Positions 15,796 through 26,809 of a stretch of DNA of 64,000 nt are shown piece after piece (the first letter of the stretch is position 1; each line of letters opens with the position of its first letter). The stretch spans positions 1 to 64,000 of the forward strand of contig JAJZBV010000009.1 in NCBI GenBank assembly GCA_021851785.1, read 5' to 3'. The translations under genes were made by a program, and so were the position numbers. The DNA comes from Pseudomonadota bacterium. GTDB lineage: Bacteria; Pseudomonadota; Alphaproteobacteria; Acetobacterales; Acetobacteraceae. Under the pieces are notes generated by a model. It ran no database searches. It saw only the letters and a program-made list of their open reading frames with translations, and had not been told where the DNA came from.

Positions 15796-17478
15796 TCAGG
15801 AAAGACCGACGATCTCGCCCCGTTCATCGAGGCCGATATGTTCGGCGGCGGGATGGCGGGGAAGGCCGGGCATGGTCATGATCTCGCCGGCCAGCGCCAC
15901 GACGAAGCCGGCGCCGGCGGCGAGCCGCACGTCGCGGACCGGCAGGATATGCCCGCTCGGCGCGCCGAGCAGGGTCGGGTCGGCGCTGAAACTATATTGG
16001 GTTTTCGCGACACAGACCGGCAAATGGCCGAACCCCGCCGCCTCGAAGCCCGCCAGGCGCTTGCGCGCCGGTTCGGCGAGCTGGATATCGGCGGCGCGAT
16101 AAATCCTTGTCGCGATCGTGCGGAGCTTGTCCGCGAGCGCCATCTCCGGCGCGTAGAGCGGGCGAAACCGCGCGGTTTTGCCGCAGACGGCATCGGCGAC
16201 CGCCTCCGCCAGCGCCGCGGCACCCGCCGAGCCCTCCGCCCAATGCGTGCAGCGCACCGGAGCGATGCCGAGCGGCGCCAGCGCCGCAACCAGGGCCTCG
16301 AACTCGGCCGCGGTATCACCCGGGAAATGGTTGAGTGCGACCACGACGGGAAGCCCGAACCCGCGCATGTTCTCGACATGGCGGATCAGATTGGCCGCGC
16401 CGCGCGCGACGGCGGCGGGATCCTCGGCGCCAAGCTCGGCGCGCCCGCGTCCGCCATGCATCTTGAGCGCGCGGAGGCTAGCGACGATCACCGCGCAATC
16501 GGGCGCGAGCCCGGCGCTCGGGCATTTGATGTCGAGAAACTTCTCGCCGCCGAGATCGGCGCCGAACCCGGCTTCGGTGACCACGAAATCGGCGAGCTTC
16601 AAGCCGAGCCGGGTCGCGATCGCCGAGTTGCAGCCATGCGCGATATTGGCGAACGGTCCGCCATGGACCAGGGCCGGGGAGTGCTCCAGCGTCTGCACCA
16701 GATTGGGCATCAGGGCGTCGCGCAGCAGGGCCGCCATCGCGCCATCGGCCTTGAGATCGGACGCGGTGACAAAACCGCCATCGCGCCTTGCGCCGACGAT
16801 CATCCGCCCGAGGCGGCGCTCGAGATCGGCGCGGTCGGCGGCAAGACAAAACGCCGCCATCACCTCGGAGGCGACGGTGATGTCGAACCCGGTCTCCATC
16901 GGCGTGCCATTGGCGACGCCGCCGAGGCCGGCGACCATCGCGCGGAGCGTGCGGTCATTGACGTCGAGGGCGCGGCGCCAGGTGATGCGGCGCGGATCGA
17001 GCCCGGCCTCGTTGCCCCAGTAGAGATGGTTGTCGACCATCGCCGCGAGCAGGTTGTTGGCGGCGGTGATGGCGTGGAAATCGCCGGTGAAGTGAAGATT
17101 GATCTCCGCCATCGGCGCGATCTGCGCCCGCCCGCCCCCGGTCGCGCCGCCTTTCTGGCCGAAACACGGGCCGAGACTGGGCTCACGGAGACAGATCACC
17201 GTCCGCCGCCCGCTCGCGTTCAGGGCATCGGCAAGCCCGATCGAGGTCGTGGTCTTGCCCTCACCGGCCGGGGTCGGGCTGATGCCGACAACCAGGACCA
17301 GCGCGCCGTTTGGCCGCTCATTGAGCCCATCGATGAAATCGAAAGCGATCTTGGCCTTGGTGCGCCCATAAGGTTCCAGCGCCTCGGCGGGAATGTCGAG
17401 GCGGGCGGCGATGTCGGCGATCGGACGGAGGCGGACCGTGCGCGCGATCTCGAGGTCGGTGTTTGCGGCGGTGCTCAT
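15796..17478 (-). CDS. fhs: Formate-tetrahydrofolate ligase
   Basis: 560 residues, the normal length. It makes 10-formyl-THF from formate, THF and ATP in one-carbon metabolism. The N-terminus shows [21 protein letters not shown], the P-loop [10 protein letters not shown] (about 69-78), [20 protein letters not shown] and [11 protein letters not shown], all hallmarks of the family. The C-terminus ends with [16 protein letters not shown]. It is convergent with livF (21-base gap), and no other C1 gene is adjacent. Confidence 0.96.
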   Translation of the reverse strand: MSTAANTDLEIARTVRLRPIADIAARLDIPAEALEPYGRTKAKIAFDFIDGLNERPNGALVLVVGISPTPAGEGKTTTSIGLADALNASGRRTVICLREPSLGPCFGQKGGATGGGRAQIAPMAEINLHFTGDFHAITAANNLLAAMVDNHLYWGNEAGLDPRRITWRRALDVNDRTLRAMVAGLGGVANGTPMETGFDITVASEVMAAFCLAADRADLERRLGRMIVGARRDGGFVTASDLKADGAMAALLRDALMPNLVQTLEHSPALVHGGPFANIAHGCNSAIATRLGLKLADFVVTEAGFGADLGGEKFLDIKCPSAGLAPDCAVIVASLRALKMHGGRGRAELGAEDPAAVARGAANLIRHVENMRGFGLPVVVALNHFPGDTAAEFEALVAALAPLGIAPVRCTHWAEGSAGAAALAEAVADAVCGKTARFRPLYAPEMALADKLRTIATRIYRAADIQLAEPARKRLAGFEAAGFGHLPVCVAKTQYSFSADPTLLGAPSGHILPVRDVRLAAGAGFVVALAGEIMTMPGLPRHPAAEHIGLDERGEIVGLS

Positions 17479-17621
17479 GGCGCGGGCTTTGGCATGGTTC
17501 GGCGCCGAAATCCATCCCTTTTCATGTGCAAGAAGCAGGGGAGGTATGTCGTTCTGTTCGGCGGCGCTGAACGGGTGTAACGTTCCCGTGTCCTGGAAAT
17601 CATAAAATCGGAGGAAACCCC

Positions 17622-18707
17622 ATGGAACGACGCAACCTTCTCCGCGGCCTCGGCGCCAGCGCCGTCGGTCTCGCCGGCCTTGCCGCCGCCGCGCCCGCCC
17701 GGGCGCAAAGCGATCCCGCCGGCACCATGCCGCCGCCGCGCGACTGGAACGATCCGGCGACCGTCATCTACCCCGATCCGGCCTTCGAGATCTTCGATCC
17801 GCGCTTTGCCAAATACAACGCCGGCACGACCTCGATCGAGCGCATCTTCACCGGCGCCGTCTGGACCGAGGGGCCGGTATGGTTCGGCGACTGGCATAGC
17901 CTGCTGTTCAGCGACATCCCCAACAACCGCATCCTGCGCTATGACGCGATGACGCGCGAGACGACGATTTTTCGTTATCCCTCGGGTTACGTGAACGGCA
18001 ATACCCGCGACCGCCAGGGCCGCCTGGTCTCCTGCGAGCAGGGCGGGCGGCGCATCAGCCGCACCGAATATGATGGCCGCATCGTCACCGTGGTCGACAG
18101 CTATAACGGCAAAAAACTGAATTCGCCGAATGGCGTGATCGTCAAATCCGACAACACGATCTGGTTCACCGATCCGACCTACGGCATCGGCGGCGACCAC
18201 GAGGGCAACCGCGCCGAGCCCGAACTGCCGCGCAACGTCTATCGCTTCGACCCGCAAAGCAACCAGCTCAGCGTCGTCGTCGGGGATTTCTCGATGCCGA
18301 ACGGGCTCTGCTTCTCGCCCGACGAAAAGAAGCTCTACATCTCGGATACCGGCGCCCTCGGCGGGCCGGAGCCGAAACACACCCTGATCCGCGTCTTCGA
18401 TGTCGGCGAGGACGGGAAACTGTCCAACGACCGGGTGTTCCACGATTTCAAGGGCGATGGCACCTATATCGCCGACGATATGCGCGTCGATGAGGACGGC
18501 AATCTCTGGTGCGCCGGCGGCTGGGGGCCGGCGACGATGAATGGGGTGCGCGTCTTCGCCCCCGACGGCACCCCGATCGGCGCCATCGTGCTGCCCGAGG
18601 TCGGCGGCAATCTCTGCTTTGGCGGCCATCACCACAACCGCCTCTACATCGCCGCGAGCAAATCGATCTACGCGATCGATGTCGGCACGCGCGGGGTGGA
18701 GATGTAG
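17622..18707 (+). CDS. SMP-30/gluconolactonase family protein, Tat-exported
   Basis: 361 residues. [20 protein letters not shown] is a probable twin-arginine signal ending near ARA-QS (about 29). The mature part is a six-bladed SMP-30 propeller: [63 protein letters not shown] and [13 protein letters not shown]. The conserved Glu, Asn and Asp metal ligands of the family are present in the GPVW, NG and D-LWC segments. Such enzymes hydrolyse sugar or other lactones in the periplasm; the substrate is not set by context. GGAGGA lies 7 bases before the ATG, with a possible -10 (CATAAAAT) at 17601-17608. Confidence 0.88.
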   Translation: MERRNLLRGLGASAVGLAGLAAAAPARAQSDPAGTMPPPRDWNDPATVIYPDPAFEIFDPRFAKYNAGTTSIERIFTGAVWTEGPVWFGDWHSLLFSDIPNNRILRYDAMTRETTIFRYPSGYVNGNTRDRQGRLVSCEQGGRRISRTEYDGRIVTVVDSYNGKKLNSPNGVIVKSDNTIWFTDPTYGIGGDHEGNRAEPELPRNVYRFDPQSNQLSVVVGDFSMPNGLCFSPDEKKLYISDTGALGGPEPKHTLIRVFDVGEDGKLSNDRVFHDFKGDGTYIADDMRVDEDGNLWCAGGWGPATMNGVRVFAPDGTPIGAIVLPEVGGNLCFGGHHHNRLYIAASKSIYAIDVGTRGVEM

Positions 18708-18711
18708 GCCG

Positions 18712-20334
18712 TCACGCCACGCCCTCGGCGCCGCCGAACGCCTCATCGTCGCGCGGCTCGAGATCGAAGGCGGCCTGCATCAGGGCTTGGGTATAGGGGT
18801 GGCGCGGGGCGGTGAAAATCGCCTCCGCGTCCCCCTGCTCCACCACCTTGCCGTGACGCATCACGACAACCCGGTGCGCCAGCGCGCGCACCACCGCGAG
18901 ATCGTGGCTGATGAACAGAAAACTCACCGGATAGCGACGCTGTAGATCCCTGAGCAACTCGACGATCTGCGCCTGCACCGAACGGTCGAGCGCGCTGGTT
19001 GGCTCATCGAGCACCACCAGCGGCGGCTTCAGGACCAGGACGCGCGCGATGGCGATGCGCTGACGCTGACCGCCGGAAAACTCGTGCGGATAGCGCCGCA
19101 TCGCCTCCGCCGGCAGGCCGACCTCCTCCAGCGCCGCCGCGACCCGCGCCATGCGCTCGGCGCCCGACAATTCCCTTGCATGCACGCGCAAACCTTCTGC
19201 GACGATCTCGCCGACCGACATCCGCGGCGACAAACTGCCGTAAGGATCCTGAAACACGATCTGCATGCGCGCGCGCATCTTGCGCCAGGCGCGGCGGTCG
19301 AGGGTGAGCAGATCGGTGCCCTCGAAGAGCAGCCGCCCCTCGGCGCGGGCGAGGCCGAGCAGGGCGAAGCCGAGCGTCGTCTTGCCCGACCCCGATTCAC
19401 CGACCAGACCCACCGTCTCGCCGCGCCGGACGGTGATCGAAACCCCGTCCACGGCGCGCACATGCCCGACGGTGCGGCGGAGGATGCCGCGCTGAATCGG
19501 GAAATGCACGATGATGTCACGCGCCTCCAGCCGCATCGGCGCGTCATTGGGCAGCGGCGTCGGCGGCCCGGCCGGCTCGGCGGCGAGCAGCATGTTTGTA
19601 TAGGGGTGCTCGGGGGCGGCGAAAATCCGCGCCGCCGGCCCGCTTTCGACGATTTTCCCCTCCTGCATCACGCAAACCCGATCGGCGTAGCGGCGGACGA
19701 TGGCGAGATCATGGGTGATCAGCAGCAGCGCGAGGCCACGCGACGCCTTGAACCCGGCGAGGAGGGCGAGAATCTGCGCCTGGATGGTGACATCGAGCGC
19801 GGTCGTCGGCTCGTCGGCGATGAGGAGGGCGGGATCATTGGCGAGCGCCATGGCGATCATCGCGCGCTGCCGCTGGCCGCCGGAAAGCTGATGCGGGAAA
19901 GCGTCGAGCCGGTGCGCGGCGTCGTCGAAACCCGCCTGCTCGAGCAAGGCGACGACCCGCTCGCGCAGCGCCGCGCGTGGCATCCGGCGATGCGTGCGGA
20001 TCGCCTCGGCAACCTGCCGGCCGATCCGGTGCAGCGGGTTGAGGCTGGTCATCGGCTCCTGGAACACCATGCCGGCGACGCCGCCGCGCATCATCCGCAA
20101 CGTCTCCGGATCGGCATCGAGCACCGATTGGCCGCCGAGCAGGATGCGCCCGGCATCGTTCCTCGCCCCCGGCGGCAGCAATTGCAGGAGGGAAAGCGCG
20201 GTGAGCGTCTTGCCCGACCCCGATTCGCCGACCAACGCCAGGGTCTCGCCGCGCTCGAGATGAAACGACGCGCCCTCGACGACGTGACGGTCGCCGAAAC
20301 AGACCGAAAGATTTTCGACCGCAAGCAAGCTCAT
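18712..20334 (-). CDS. yejF: Oligopeptide ABC transporter, fused dual ATPase (YejF)
   Basis: 540 residues with two ABC domains in tandem. Domain 1 (about 1-260) has GESGSGKT, LSGGQRQRAMIAMALA and LLIADEP. Domain 2 (about 280-530) has GESGSGKTT, FSGGQRQRIAIARVL and LVVLDEP. Each ends with the Opp-type HPYT motif. The start ATG 20334 overlaps the yejE stop (ATGA). A longer in-frame reading up to 21201 is antisense-free but out of frame with the permease and has no ABC features. It powers the YejABEF importer of short peptides, including antimicrobial peptides such as microcin C in enterics. Confidence 0.94.
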   Translation of the reverse strand: MSLLAVENLSVCFGDRHVVEGASFHLERGETLALVGESGSGKTLTALSLLQLLPPGARNDAGRILLGGQSVLDADPETLRMMRGGVAGMVFQEPMTSLNPLHRIGRQVAEAIRTHRRMPRAALRERVVALLEQAGFDDAAHRLDAFPHQLSGGQRQRAMIAMALANDPALLIADEPTTALDVTIQAQILALLAGFKASRGLALLLITHDLAIVRRYADRVCVMQEGKIVESGPAARIFAAPEHPYTNMLLAAEPAGPPTPLPNDAPMRLEARDIIVHFPIQRGILRRTVGHVRAVDGVSITVRRGETVGLVGESGSGKTTLGFALLGLARAEGRLLFEGTDLLTLDRRAWRKMRARMQIVFQDPYGSLSPRMSVGEIVAEGLRVHARELSGAERMARVAAALEEVGLPAEAMRRYPHEFSGGQRQRIAIARVLVLKPPLVVLDEPTSALDRSVQAQIVELLRDLQRRYPVSFLFISHDLAVVRALAHRVVVMRHGKVVEQGDAEAIFTAPRHPYTQALMQAAFDLEPRDDEAFGGAEGVA

Positions 20335-21359
20335 GTCATGGTCTTGCGCGGATCGAAGGAATCGCGCACCGCCTCGCCGATGAAAATCAGCAGCGTCAGC
20401 ATCCCGCCGAGGACGACAAAGGCGGTGATGCCGAGCCAGGGCGCTTGCAGATTGTTCTTGCCCTCGGACACCAACTCGCCGAGCGAGGGCGCCCCGGGCG
20501 GCAGGCCGAAGCCGAGAAAATCGAGGCTGGCGAGAATGGTGACCGAGCCCGAGAGGGTGAACGGCAGGAAGGTCAGCGTCGCGACCAGGGCATTGGGCAG
20601 AATGTGGCGGAACATGACGGCGAGATCGGAAAGCCCGAGCGCGCGCGCCGCCCGCACGTAATCGAGATTGCGCCCGCGCAGGAATTCGGCACGCACGACG
20701 CCGGTCAAATTCATCCAACTGAACAAGAGCAGAAAGAAGAGGAGCACGAAAAATCCCGGCGTGATGATGCTGCCGAGGATGATCAGAAGATAAAGCTGCG
20801 GCATGCCCGACCACATCTCGATGAAGCGCTGGAACAGCAGATCGACGATCCCGCCATAAAATCCCTGGAGCGCGCCGGCGATGATGCCGATCGCGGACGA
20901 AATCGCGGTGAGCGTAAAGCCGAACAGAACCGAGAGACGAAAGCCATAGATCACCCGCGCCAGCACGTCGCGCGCCTGATCGTCGGTGCCGAGCGGATTG
21001 CGCCAACTCGGCGGCGCCGGCGCCGGCCGCGGCAGATCCTTGACGATGCTGTCGTAATGATAGGGAATGAGCGGCCACAGCATCCAGCCATGCCGGTTGA
21101 TCGCGCGGGCCAGATCGGGATCGGTGTAATCCGCCTCGGTCGGCATGAAATCCTTGCCGAACGTATCCTCGCTGTAGTCGGCAAAAATCGGGAAATACCA
21201 TTGATTCTCGAAATGGATCAGCAGCGGGCGATCATTGGCGATGAATTCGGCGAACAGGCAGATGACGAAAAGCGCCAGAAAAATCCAGAAAGCATAAAAG
21301 CCGCGGCGATGGGCGCGAAACGCGGCGAGGCGCCGGCGCGCCAGCGGCGAGAGGCTCAT
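20331..21359 (-). CDS. yejE: Oligopeptide ABC transporter permease (YejE)
   Basis: 342 residues. One N-terminal helix (about 24-43) and a long periplasmic segment ([19 protein letters not shown], typical YejE) precede a five-helix permease core. The core carries the EAA loop of binding-protein-dependent transporters ([23 protein letters not shown]). ATGA overlaps link it to both yejB and yejF. Confidence 0.94.
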   Translation of the reverse strand: MSLSPLARRRLAAFRAHRRGFYAFWIFLALFVICLFAEFIANDRPLLIHFENQWYFPIFADYSEDTFGKDFMPTEADYTDPDLARAINRHGWMLWPLIPYHYDSIVKDLPRPAPAPPSWRNPLGTDDQARDVLARVIYGFRLSVLFGFTLTAISSAIGIIAGALQGFYGGIVDLLFQRFIEMWSGMPQLYLLIILGSIITPGFFVLLFFLLLFSWMNLTGVVRAEFLRGRNLDYVRAARALGLSDLAVMFRHILPNALVATLTFLPFTLSGSVTILASLDFLGFGLPPGAPSLGELVSEGKNNLQAPWLGITAFVVLGGMLTLLIFIGEAVRDSFDPRKTMT

Positions 21360-22438
21360 CTTTGCCGCGCCTCGAAATCGATCCGCGGATCGACGACGGT
21401 ATAGAGGAGATCACCGAGGATCTGCATCAAAAGCCCGAGCAGGGTGAAGATATAGAGGGTGCCGAACATCACCGGATAGTCACGCGCGATGGCGCTCTCG
21501 AAGCCGAGGAGGCCGAGCCCGTCGAGCGAGAACACGATCTCGACCAAGAGCGCCGAGGTGAACAGGATGTTGATGAAGGCCTGGGGAAACCCGGCCACGA
21601 TCAGCAGCATGGCGTTGCGGAAGACATGGCCATAGAGCACGCGCTTCTCGCTCGCTCCCTTGGCGCGCGCGGTGAGAACGTATTGCTTGCGGATCTCCTC
21701 CAGAAAGCAGTTCTTGGTCAGCATGGTGAGGCTCGCGAAGCCGCCGACGGTGAGCGCCACCGTCGGCAGCACCATATGCCAGAGGTAATCGAGCACCCGC
21801 GCCGGCCAGGTCCAGCTTTCCGCGCCGGCGCTGGTGAGGCCACGGAGGGGAAACCACTGCACGAACGAGCCGCCGGCGAACAGCACCACCAGCAGAATGG
21901 CGAACAGAAACCCCGGCACGGCATAGCCGATCAGGACGGCGACACTGCTCGCGACATCGAAGCGGTTGCCGTCATGGACCGCCTTCATGATGCCGAGCGG
22001 GATCGAGACCAGATAGACGATCAGCGTCGACCACAACCCGAGCGAGGCGCTGACCGGAAGTTTCTCGCCGATGAGCCGCAGGACGGTCTTGTCGCGAAAA
22101 AAGCTGCGGCCGAAATCAAAATGCAGATAGTCTTTCACCATCAGCCAGAAACGCGTGAGCGGCGGCTTGTCGAAGCCGAACATGCGGCGAATGTCGTTGA
22201 CGATGTGGGGGTCGAGCCCGCTCGCGCCGCGATAGAGCCCGCTCTGCCCCGGCATCGCCTCGCGCGCCCCGGCGCCGGTCATGCGCCCGCTCATCTCGCC
22301 GCCATGCCCCTTGAGTTGCGCGATCATCTGCTCGACCGGGCCGCCGGGCGCGAATTGGACGACGGCGAAATTGATCGCGATGATGCCGAACAAGGTCGGC
22401 ACCAGAAGCAGCAAGCGACGCAGCAGATAGGCGGCCAT
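21356..22438 (-). CDS. yejB: Oligopeptide ABC transporter permease (YejB)
   Basis: 360 residues with six predicted helices. It has the DppB/YejB N-terminus [28 protein letters not shown], a periplasmic loop, and the EAA motif [25 protein letters not shown]. It starts 9 bases after yejA and overlaps yejE by 4 bases. It forms the heterodimeric channel with YejE. Confidence 0.94.
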   Translation of the reverse strand: MAAYLLRRLLLLVPTLFGIIAINFAVVQFAPGGPVEQMIAQLKGHGGEMSGRMTGAGAREAMPGQSGLYRGASGLDPHIVNDIRRMFGFDKPPLTRFWLMVKDYLHFDFGRSFFRDKTVLRLIGEKLPVSASLGLWSTLIVYLVSIPLGIMKAVHDGNRFDVASSVAVLIGYAVPGFLFAILLVVLFAGGSFVQWFPLRGLTSAGAESWTWPARVLDYLWHMVLPTVALTVGGFASLTMLTKNCFLEEIRKQYVLTARAKGASEKRVLYGHVFRNAMLLIVAGFPQAFINILFTSALLVEIVFSLDGLGLLGFESAIARDYPVMFGTLYIFTLLGLLMQILGDLLYTVVDPRIDFEARQR

Positions 22439-22447
22439 CGCCGCCCG

Positions 22448-24316
22448 TCACTCCACGCCGACGCGGCGGGCGCTGTCGGTTTCCTCGGCGAGTTTCTGAT
22501 CGATCCACCAGGTATCGAACGCGAGCCCCGAACGCACCGCCTTGTCCGGCCGCCCGAAACGCTGCCAATAGGCGACCCGCACCGATTGCAGATACCAGTG
22601 CGGCACCACGTACCAATTCCACAGCAGAACACGATCGAGCGCATGCACCGCCGGCAGGAGATGATCATAATCCGGCGCGGTGACGACGTTCTGCACCAGG
22701 GCATCGACCACCGGATCGGCAACCCCCATGAGATTGTCCGAGCCCTCCTGCTTTGCCGCGGCACTGGTCCAATACCCGACCTGCTCGTTGCCGGGATAAT
22801 CGGATTGCGGAAACACGGCGACCGTCATGTCGAAGGAGAAGGTGTTGAGCAATTGCTGATATTGCGCCGGATCGACGGTCCGCACCGTGGCAGAGACGCC
22901 GAGTTTCGCCAGCCACTGGACATAGGGCAGAGCGACGCGCTCGAACGCCGGCTCATCGAGCAGGATCTCGAAGGTGAAGTTCTGGCCTTCATGATTGACG
23001 CACATCCGATCCTTGACGCGCCATCCGGCCTCTTCGAGCAGCGCTAGTGCCTTTTTCAAATTCGCGCGATTATTGCCGCTGCCATCGGTGACCGGGAGGG
23101 TAAAGGGCGTGGTGAACAGCTCCGCCGGCAGATGCGCGCGCCAGGGCTCCAGAAACGCGAGTTCGGCGCCTTCCGGGATGCCGGACGATGCCATGTCGCT
23201 ATTGGAGAAATAGGAGCGCGTGCGCGTATAGGCGTTATAAAACAGATTGGCGTTGCACCATTCGAAATCGAAGACCAGATCCATCGCCTGGCGCACCCGC
23301 CGGTCCTGGAAAACCGGCCGCCGGGTGTTCATGACAAAGCCCTGCATGCCGGTCGGCAGATGCTGCGGCAGGTTTTCTTTTTTGGCGAGACCGCGCTGGA
23401 TCGCCGGGAAATCGTACGCCGTCGCCCATTGCTTGGCGATGTTTTCCTCACGAAATTCGACCTGTCCGGCCTTGAACGCTTCGAAGGCGACCGTCGCATC
23501 GCGGAAATACTCGACCTGGATGCGGCCAAAATTGAATTGCCCGCGCGCCGTCGGCAGATCGAGCGCCCAATAATCATGCACGCGGCGATAGGTCATGCTG
23601 CGGCCGAATTCCGCTTTTTCGACCCGATACGGGCCGGAACCGAGCGGGGTCTCGGTCAGCGGGTGGGAAAAATCACGGTCTTTCCAGAAATGCCGCGGCA
23701 GAACCGGCATCTCGCCGAGAATGAGCGGCAATTCGCGATCCGGCGTCGGCTTCAGGTGGAACACCACGCGGCGGGCATCCAACGCCTCGGCCCGCTCGAC
23801 ATCGCCATAATAGAGCCGATAGAAGGGCCGCCCGTCGCGGCGCAATGTGTCGAACGTCCACACCACGTCATCGGCGGTCACCGGCGCGCCGTCATGGAAA
23901 TAGGCATTGGCGCGCAGCGTGAAAACGACGCGGGAATGATCGGGCGCGAGGTCGATGGTCTCGGCGAGATGGCCATAGGCGGTGCTGGGTTCGTTGATAT
24001 TGGCGCGGAGCAGCGTGTCATAGATGCGTCCGATATCGTCGGGCGCGGTGCCGCGGACGATGAAGCCGTTGAAATTATCGAAACTGCCGATCGCCGACAG
24101 CACCACCATGCCGCCTTTCGGCGCCGCCGGATCGACATAGGGGAAATGGCTGAAATCGCGCGGGAGACCCGGTTTTTCGAGCAGCGTCACGACATAATCG
24201 GCACGCGCGGCGGCATCGGGCGCGGCCTCGGCGATGCGCCAGAGAAGCGGCTTGCGCGCCGCCGCCAGTGCTGCTGGCAGGCCCGGCAACGCGACCAGAA
24301 AATCCCTCCGTTGCAC
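22448..24316 (-). CDS. yejA: Oligopeptide ABC transporter substrate-binding protein (YejA)
   Basis: 622 residues of SBP family 5. The GTG at 24316 is preferred because GGAGGGG lies 7 bases upstream; an earlier GTG at 24400 has no such site. The N-terminus MQRRDFLVALPGLPAALAA looks like a Tat-type signal. Mature motifs include FPYVDPAAPKGG, FDNFNGFIVRGTAP, LAETIDLAPDHSRVVFTLR, PVTADDVVWTFDTL and GSGPYRVEKAEFG, all typical of YejA. It is the first gene of yejABEF. Confidence 0.93.
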   Translation of the reverse strand: MQRRDFLVALPGLPAALAAARKPLLWRIAEAAPDAAARADYVVTLLEKPGLPRDFSHFPYVDPAAPKGGMVVLSAIGSFDNFNGFIVRGTAPDDIGRIYDTLLRANINEPSTAYGHLAETIDLAPDHSRVVFTLRANAYFHDGAPVTADDVVWTFDTLRRDGRPFYRLYYGDVERAEALDARRVVFHLKPTPDRELPLILGEMPVLPRHFWKDRDFSHPLTETPLGSGPYRVEKAEFGRSMTYRRVHDYWALDLPTARGQFNFGRIQVEYFRDATVAFEAFKAGQVEFREENIAKQWATAYDFPAIQRGLAKKENLPQHLPTGMQGFVMNTRRPVFQDRRVRQAMDLVFDFEWCNANLFYNAYTRTRSYFSNSDMASSGIPEGAELAFLEPWRAHLPAELFTTPFTLPVTDGSGNNRANLKKALALLEEAGWRVKDRMCVNHEGQNFTFEILLDEPAFERVALPYVQWLAKLGVSATVRTVDPAQYQQLLNTFSFDMTVAVFPQSDYPGNEQVGYWTSAAAKQEGSDNLMGVADPVVDALVQNVVTAPDYDHLLPAVHALDRVLLWNWYVVPHWYLQSVRVAYWQRFGRPDKAVRSGLAFDTWWIDQKLAEETDSARRVGVE

Positions 24317-24396
24317 CGTCTCACCCCTCCATTTTCGCCGACCATCATAGACCGAGCACGCGCCCCGCGCGATGACCGAGAGCGCGCCGCGCGCGA

Positions 24397-25197
24397 TCAC
24401 CCGGCGAGCAAGGCCAAAGCGGCCTCTCGTCGCGCGGGATCGCCGAGTGCGAGCAGCGTGCCATCGCCCGCCCCATCGCCGGTCGCGACGAGTGGCCGTC
24501 CTTGCCAGTCACAAACCGCGCCGCCGGCGCTCTCGATCACCGGAACCAGCGCCGCCCAGTCCCAGAGCTTCAGATCGGCCTCGGCGATAATGTCGATCAA
24601 GCCGAGCGCGAGCAAGCCATAGCCATAGCAATCGCCGCCCCAGGAAACCCGGCGGACGGCGCCGGCGAGGCGCGCGAAGCGGCCGGCCTGGGCGGGCGAG
24701 AACATCGCCGGGCTGGTCGCCACGAGTTCCGCCTCGGCGAGCATCGGGCAGGCCCGACAGCCGGGCGTGCCCCCGAACGGGCCGCGAAACCGCAATGCCT
24801 CGCCGGCAACACCGAGCCAGCGCTCGCCGGTGACCGGCTGGTCGATGAGGCCGAGGACCGGCCGCCCCTCCTCGAGAACCCCGATGAGCGTGCCAAATAG
24901 CGGCCGTCCGGTGACGAAGGCGCGGGTGCCGTCGATGGGGTCGAGCACCCAGAGCCGCCCGGCGCCCTCACGCTCGCGCCCGAATTCCTCGCCGAGAATC
25001 CCGTCGCCGGGAAAATGCGCCGTGATCACCCGGCGCATCGCCTGCTCGGCCTCGCGGTCGGCGATGGTCACCGGGCTGTCGTCGGCTTTCCGCGCGACCG
25101 CGAGCGACGCCCGAAACCAGGGACGAATAGCATCTCCCGCCGCCGCCGCGGCGGCTTCGGCGCAAGCGATCAGGCGATCTCGGTCATCCCGCGCCAA
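24397..25197 (-). CDS. hisN: Inositol-monophosphatase family, histidinol-phosphatase type (HisN)
   Basis: 266 residues. The metal-binding motifs of the family are clear: GEEFG (about 70), DPIDGTRAF (about 88) and WDWAALVPVIESAGG (about 215). The pattern GRPLFGTLIGVLEEGRPVLGLIDQP is characteristic of the HisN branch, which dephosphorylates histidinol phosphate, rather than of SuhB. No other his gene is nearby. It starts 15 bases after the cytochrome c stop and is followed by yejA with an 80-base gap. Confidence 0.83.
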   Translation of the reverse strand: MARDDRDRLIACAEAAAAAAGDAIRPWFRASLAVARKADDSPVTIADREAEQAMRRVITAHFPGDGILGEEFGREREGAGRLWVLDPIDGTRAFVTGRPLFGTLIGVLEEGRPVLGLIDQPVTGERWLGVAGEALRFRGPFGGTPGCRACPMLAEAELVATSPAMFSPAQAGRFARLAGAVRRVSWGGDCYGYGLLALGLIDIIAEADLKLWDWAALVPVIESAGGAVCDWQGRPLVATGDGAGDGTLLALGDPARREAALALLAG

Positions 25198-25212
25198 AAC
25201 CGGCGGCCAGGA

Positions 25213-25821
25213 TCACGGCTTGCCAGATTCGGCCGGTTTCTCGGCCGGTTTCTCGGCCGTCGGCGCTGCCGCCGCCGGCTCGACCTTGGGCAGCGGCTCG
25301 GGGGTTTTGGCGAGCGAACGCAGATAGGCGATCACATCCGCGCGTTCGGCGTCGTTCTTGATCCCGGCGAAGGCCATGCGCGTGCCCGGCACCAGCGAGC
25401 GGGGGTCATAGAGCCAGTGGTTCAACCCCTCGTAATCCCAGGTGCCGCCGAGTTTTTTGAGCCCGTCCGAATAGTCGAACCCGGCCATGTGAGCGCGCTT
25501 ATCGCCAAGAATACCGTAAAGATTGGGGCCGATCTTGGCCGGTTCGCCCTCACCGAAACTGTGGCAGACGCTGCACAGCTTCTGCACGTCCGCCTTGCCC
25601 CGCTCAGCGCTGGCGGCGGCCATGAGGGGCGCGATCGGCGCCGGGCCTTCCGGCTTCGCGGGCGCGCTCTCGGTCGCGGCCGGCATGCCCTCGATCTTGA
25701 TGGCGCTTTCCTTGAGTTCCTCGGGATGGACCAGCATCTCGGCGACGAGGCCGGAGAGCGAGTAGACGATGCCCGCGACCAGGATGGCGGCGAGACCCTT
25801 GTTGACGGCCAGACTGTCCAT
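25213..25821 (-). CDS. Membrane-anchored class I cytochrome c
   Basis: 202 residues: N-terminal uncleaved anchor (about 7-28), Ala/Pro/Glu-rich linker, then a cytochrome c domain with haem motif CSVCH (83-87) and distal Met in GTRMAFAG (about 149). The C-terminus is Pro/Ala/Lys-rich. It resembles CycM/c552 types that carry electrons from the bc1 complex to terminal oxidases while tethered to the inner membrane. ATG 25821 places the anchor at the N-terminus; an upstream ATG at 25923 would add a Cys/Arg-rich tail that does not fit. Confidence 0.9.
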   Translation of the reverse strand: MDSLAVNKGLAAILVAGIVYSLSGLVAEMLVHPEELKESAIKIEGMPAATESAPAKPEGPAPIAPLMAAASAERGKADVQKLCSVCHSFGEGEPAKIGPNLYGILGDKRAHMAGFDYSDGLKKLGGTWDYEGLNHWLYDPRSLVPGTRMAFAGIKNDAERADVIAYLRSLAKTPEPLPKVEPAAAAPTAEKPAEKPAESGKP

Positions 25822-25941
25822 GCGGCGATGACCCCGATCGAGCGCGTTGCATCGGCAGGCCCGGCCAGACCGCGCGGCGCCGGAGCGTGCCCGATGGTGC
25901 GTGCCCATCGGGGAGTGGCCCATACGCGCGTTGCAAGTCTG

Positions 25942-25960
25942 ACCTTGCCTACCCTAAGGT
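25942..25960. promoter_or_regulatory. Dyad in the spacer between cytochrome c and kdsB
   Basis: ACCTT (25942-25946), nine bases, AAGGT (25956-25960). It sits in the 229-base divergent spacer (25822-26050), 121 bases before the cytochrome c start and 91 bases before kdsB. Possible operator; no matching regulator is known here. Nothing else was recognised in this spacer. Confidence 0.2.
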
Positions 25961-26050
25961 TGCGGCACCATACGGAAACCGCCCGCCCCTCGCAACCCAT
26001 CCCGCCGCAAGAACTTGTCCCCGCACCATGCCCCCTTCCCGTCTCCGCCG

Positions 26051-26809
26051 ATGAACCCCGTCGTCATCATCCCCGCCCGCCTCGCCGCGACCCGGCTGCC
26101 GGGCAAACCGCTCGCCGACATCCATGGTCGGCCGATGGTGCTGCATGTCGCCGAGCGCGCCCGCCGCGCGGCGATCGGCCCGGTCGTGATCGCCTGTGCC
26201 GACCCGGCGATCGCCGCCGCCGCCGAAGCCGGCGGGTTTCCCGCCATCGCCACCGACCCCGACCTGCCCTCCGGCTCCGATCGGGTCTTCGCCGCCCTCG
26301 AACGCTACGACCCGGCCGGCGCCTTCGATGTGATCCTCAACCTCCAGGGCGATTTCCCGACCATCGCCCCCGATCAGTTGCGCGCAGCACTCGCCCCGCT
26401 CGCCGATCCGACGATCGATATCGGCACCTTGGTCGCCCCGATCCGGGATGCCGCCGAAGCGGCGCTGCCCTCGGTGGTCAAGGCCGCCTGCGCCTTCGTC
26501 GGCGCGGCCGCGATCGCGCCAGCGCTCTATTTCTCGCGCGCCGTGATCCCGCATGGCGAGGGGCCGCTCTGGCACCATATCGGCATCTACGCCTTCCGCC
26601 GCGCGGCGCTGGCGCGGTTCGTCGCCCTCCCGGTGAGCCCGCTCGAAGCGCGCGAGAAGCTCGAACAGCTCCGCGCGCTGGAGGCCGGCATGCGGATCGG
26701 CTGTGCCCGCATCGCGGAGGGGCCGTTCGGTGTCGATACGCAAGCCGATCTGGCGCGCGCCCGCGCCTTGCTCGCGCCCGATCGGACAAGCGGGGGCGGC
26801 GCGACATGA
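26051..26809 (+). CDS. kdsB: 3-deoxy-manno-octulosonate cytidylyltransferase
   Basis: 252 residues. It activates KDO as CMP-KDO for lipopolysaccharide inner core synthesis. The N-terminus VVIIPARLAATRLPGKPLADI is diagnostic, with DPDLPSGSDRVFAALE, VILNLQGDFPTIAP, HHIGIYAFRR and LEQLRALEAGMRIGC following. The Asp in LQGD binds Mg-CTP. ATG 26051 is preferred to 26015, which adds a His/Pro-rich stretch. The stop overlaps the pheA start (ATGA), a pairing often seen in alphaproteobacteria. Confidence 0.95.
   Translation: MNPVVIIPARLAATRLPGKPLADIHGRPMVLHVAERARRAAIGPVVIACADPAIAAAAEAGGFPAIATDPDLPSGSDRVFAALERYDPAGAFDVILNLQGDFPTIAPDQLRAALAPLADPTIDIGTLVAPIRDAAEAALPSVVKAACAFVGAAAIAPALYFSRAVIPHGEGPLWHHIGIYAFRRAALARFVALPVSPLEAREKLEQLRALEAGMRIGCARIAEGPFGVDTQADLARARALLAPDRTSGGGAT

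Noticed and set aside
18712-21201. An 829-residue reading of yejF
   Set aside because: The first 289 residues are an out-of-frame reading of the permease gene yejE. The true start (20334) has homology and overlaps the yejE stop.
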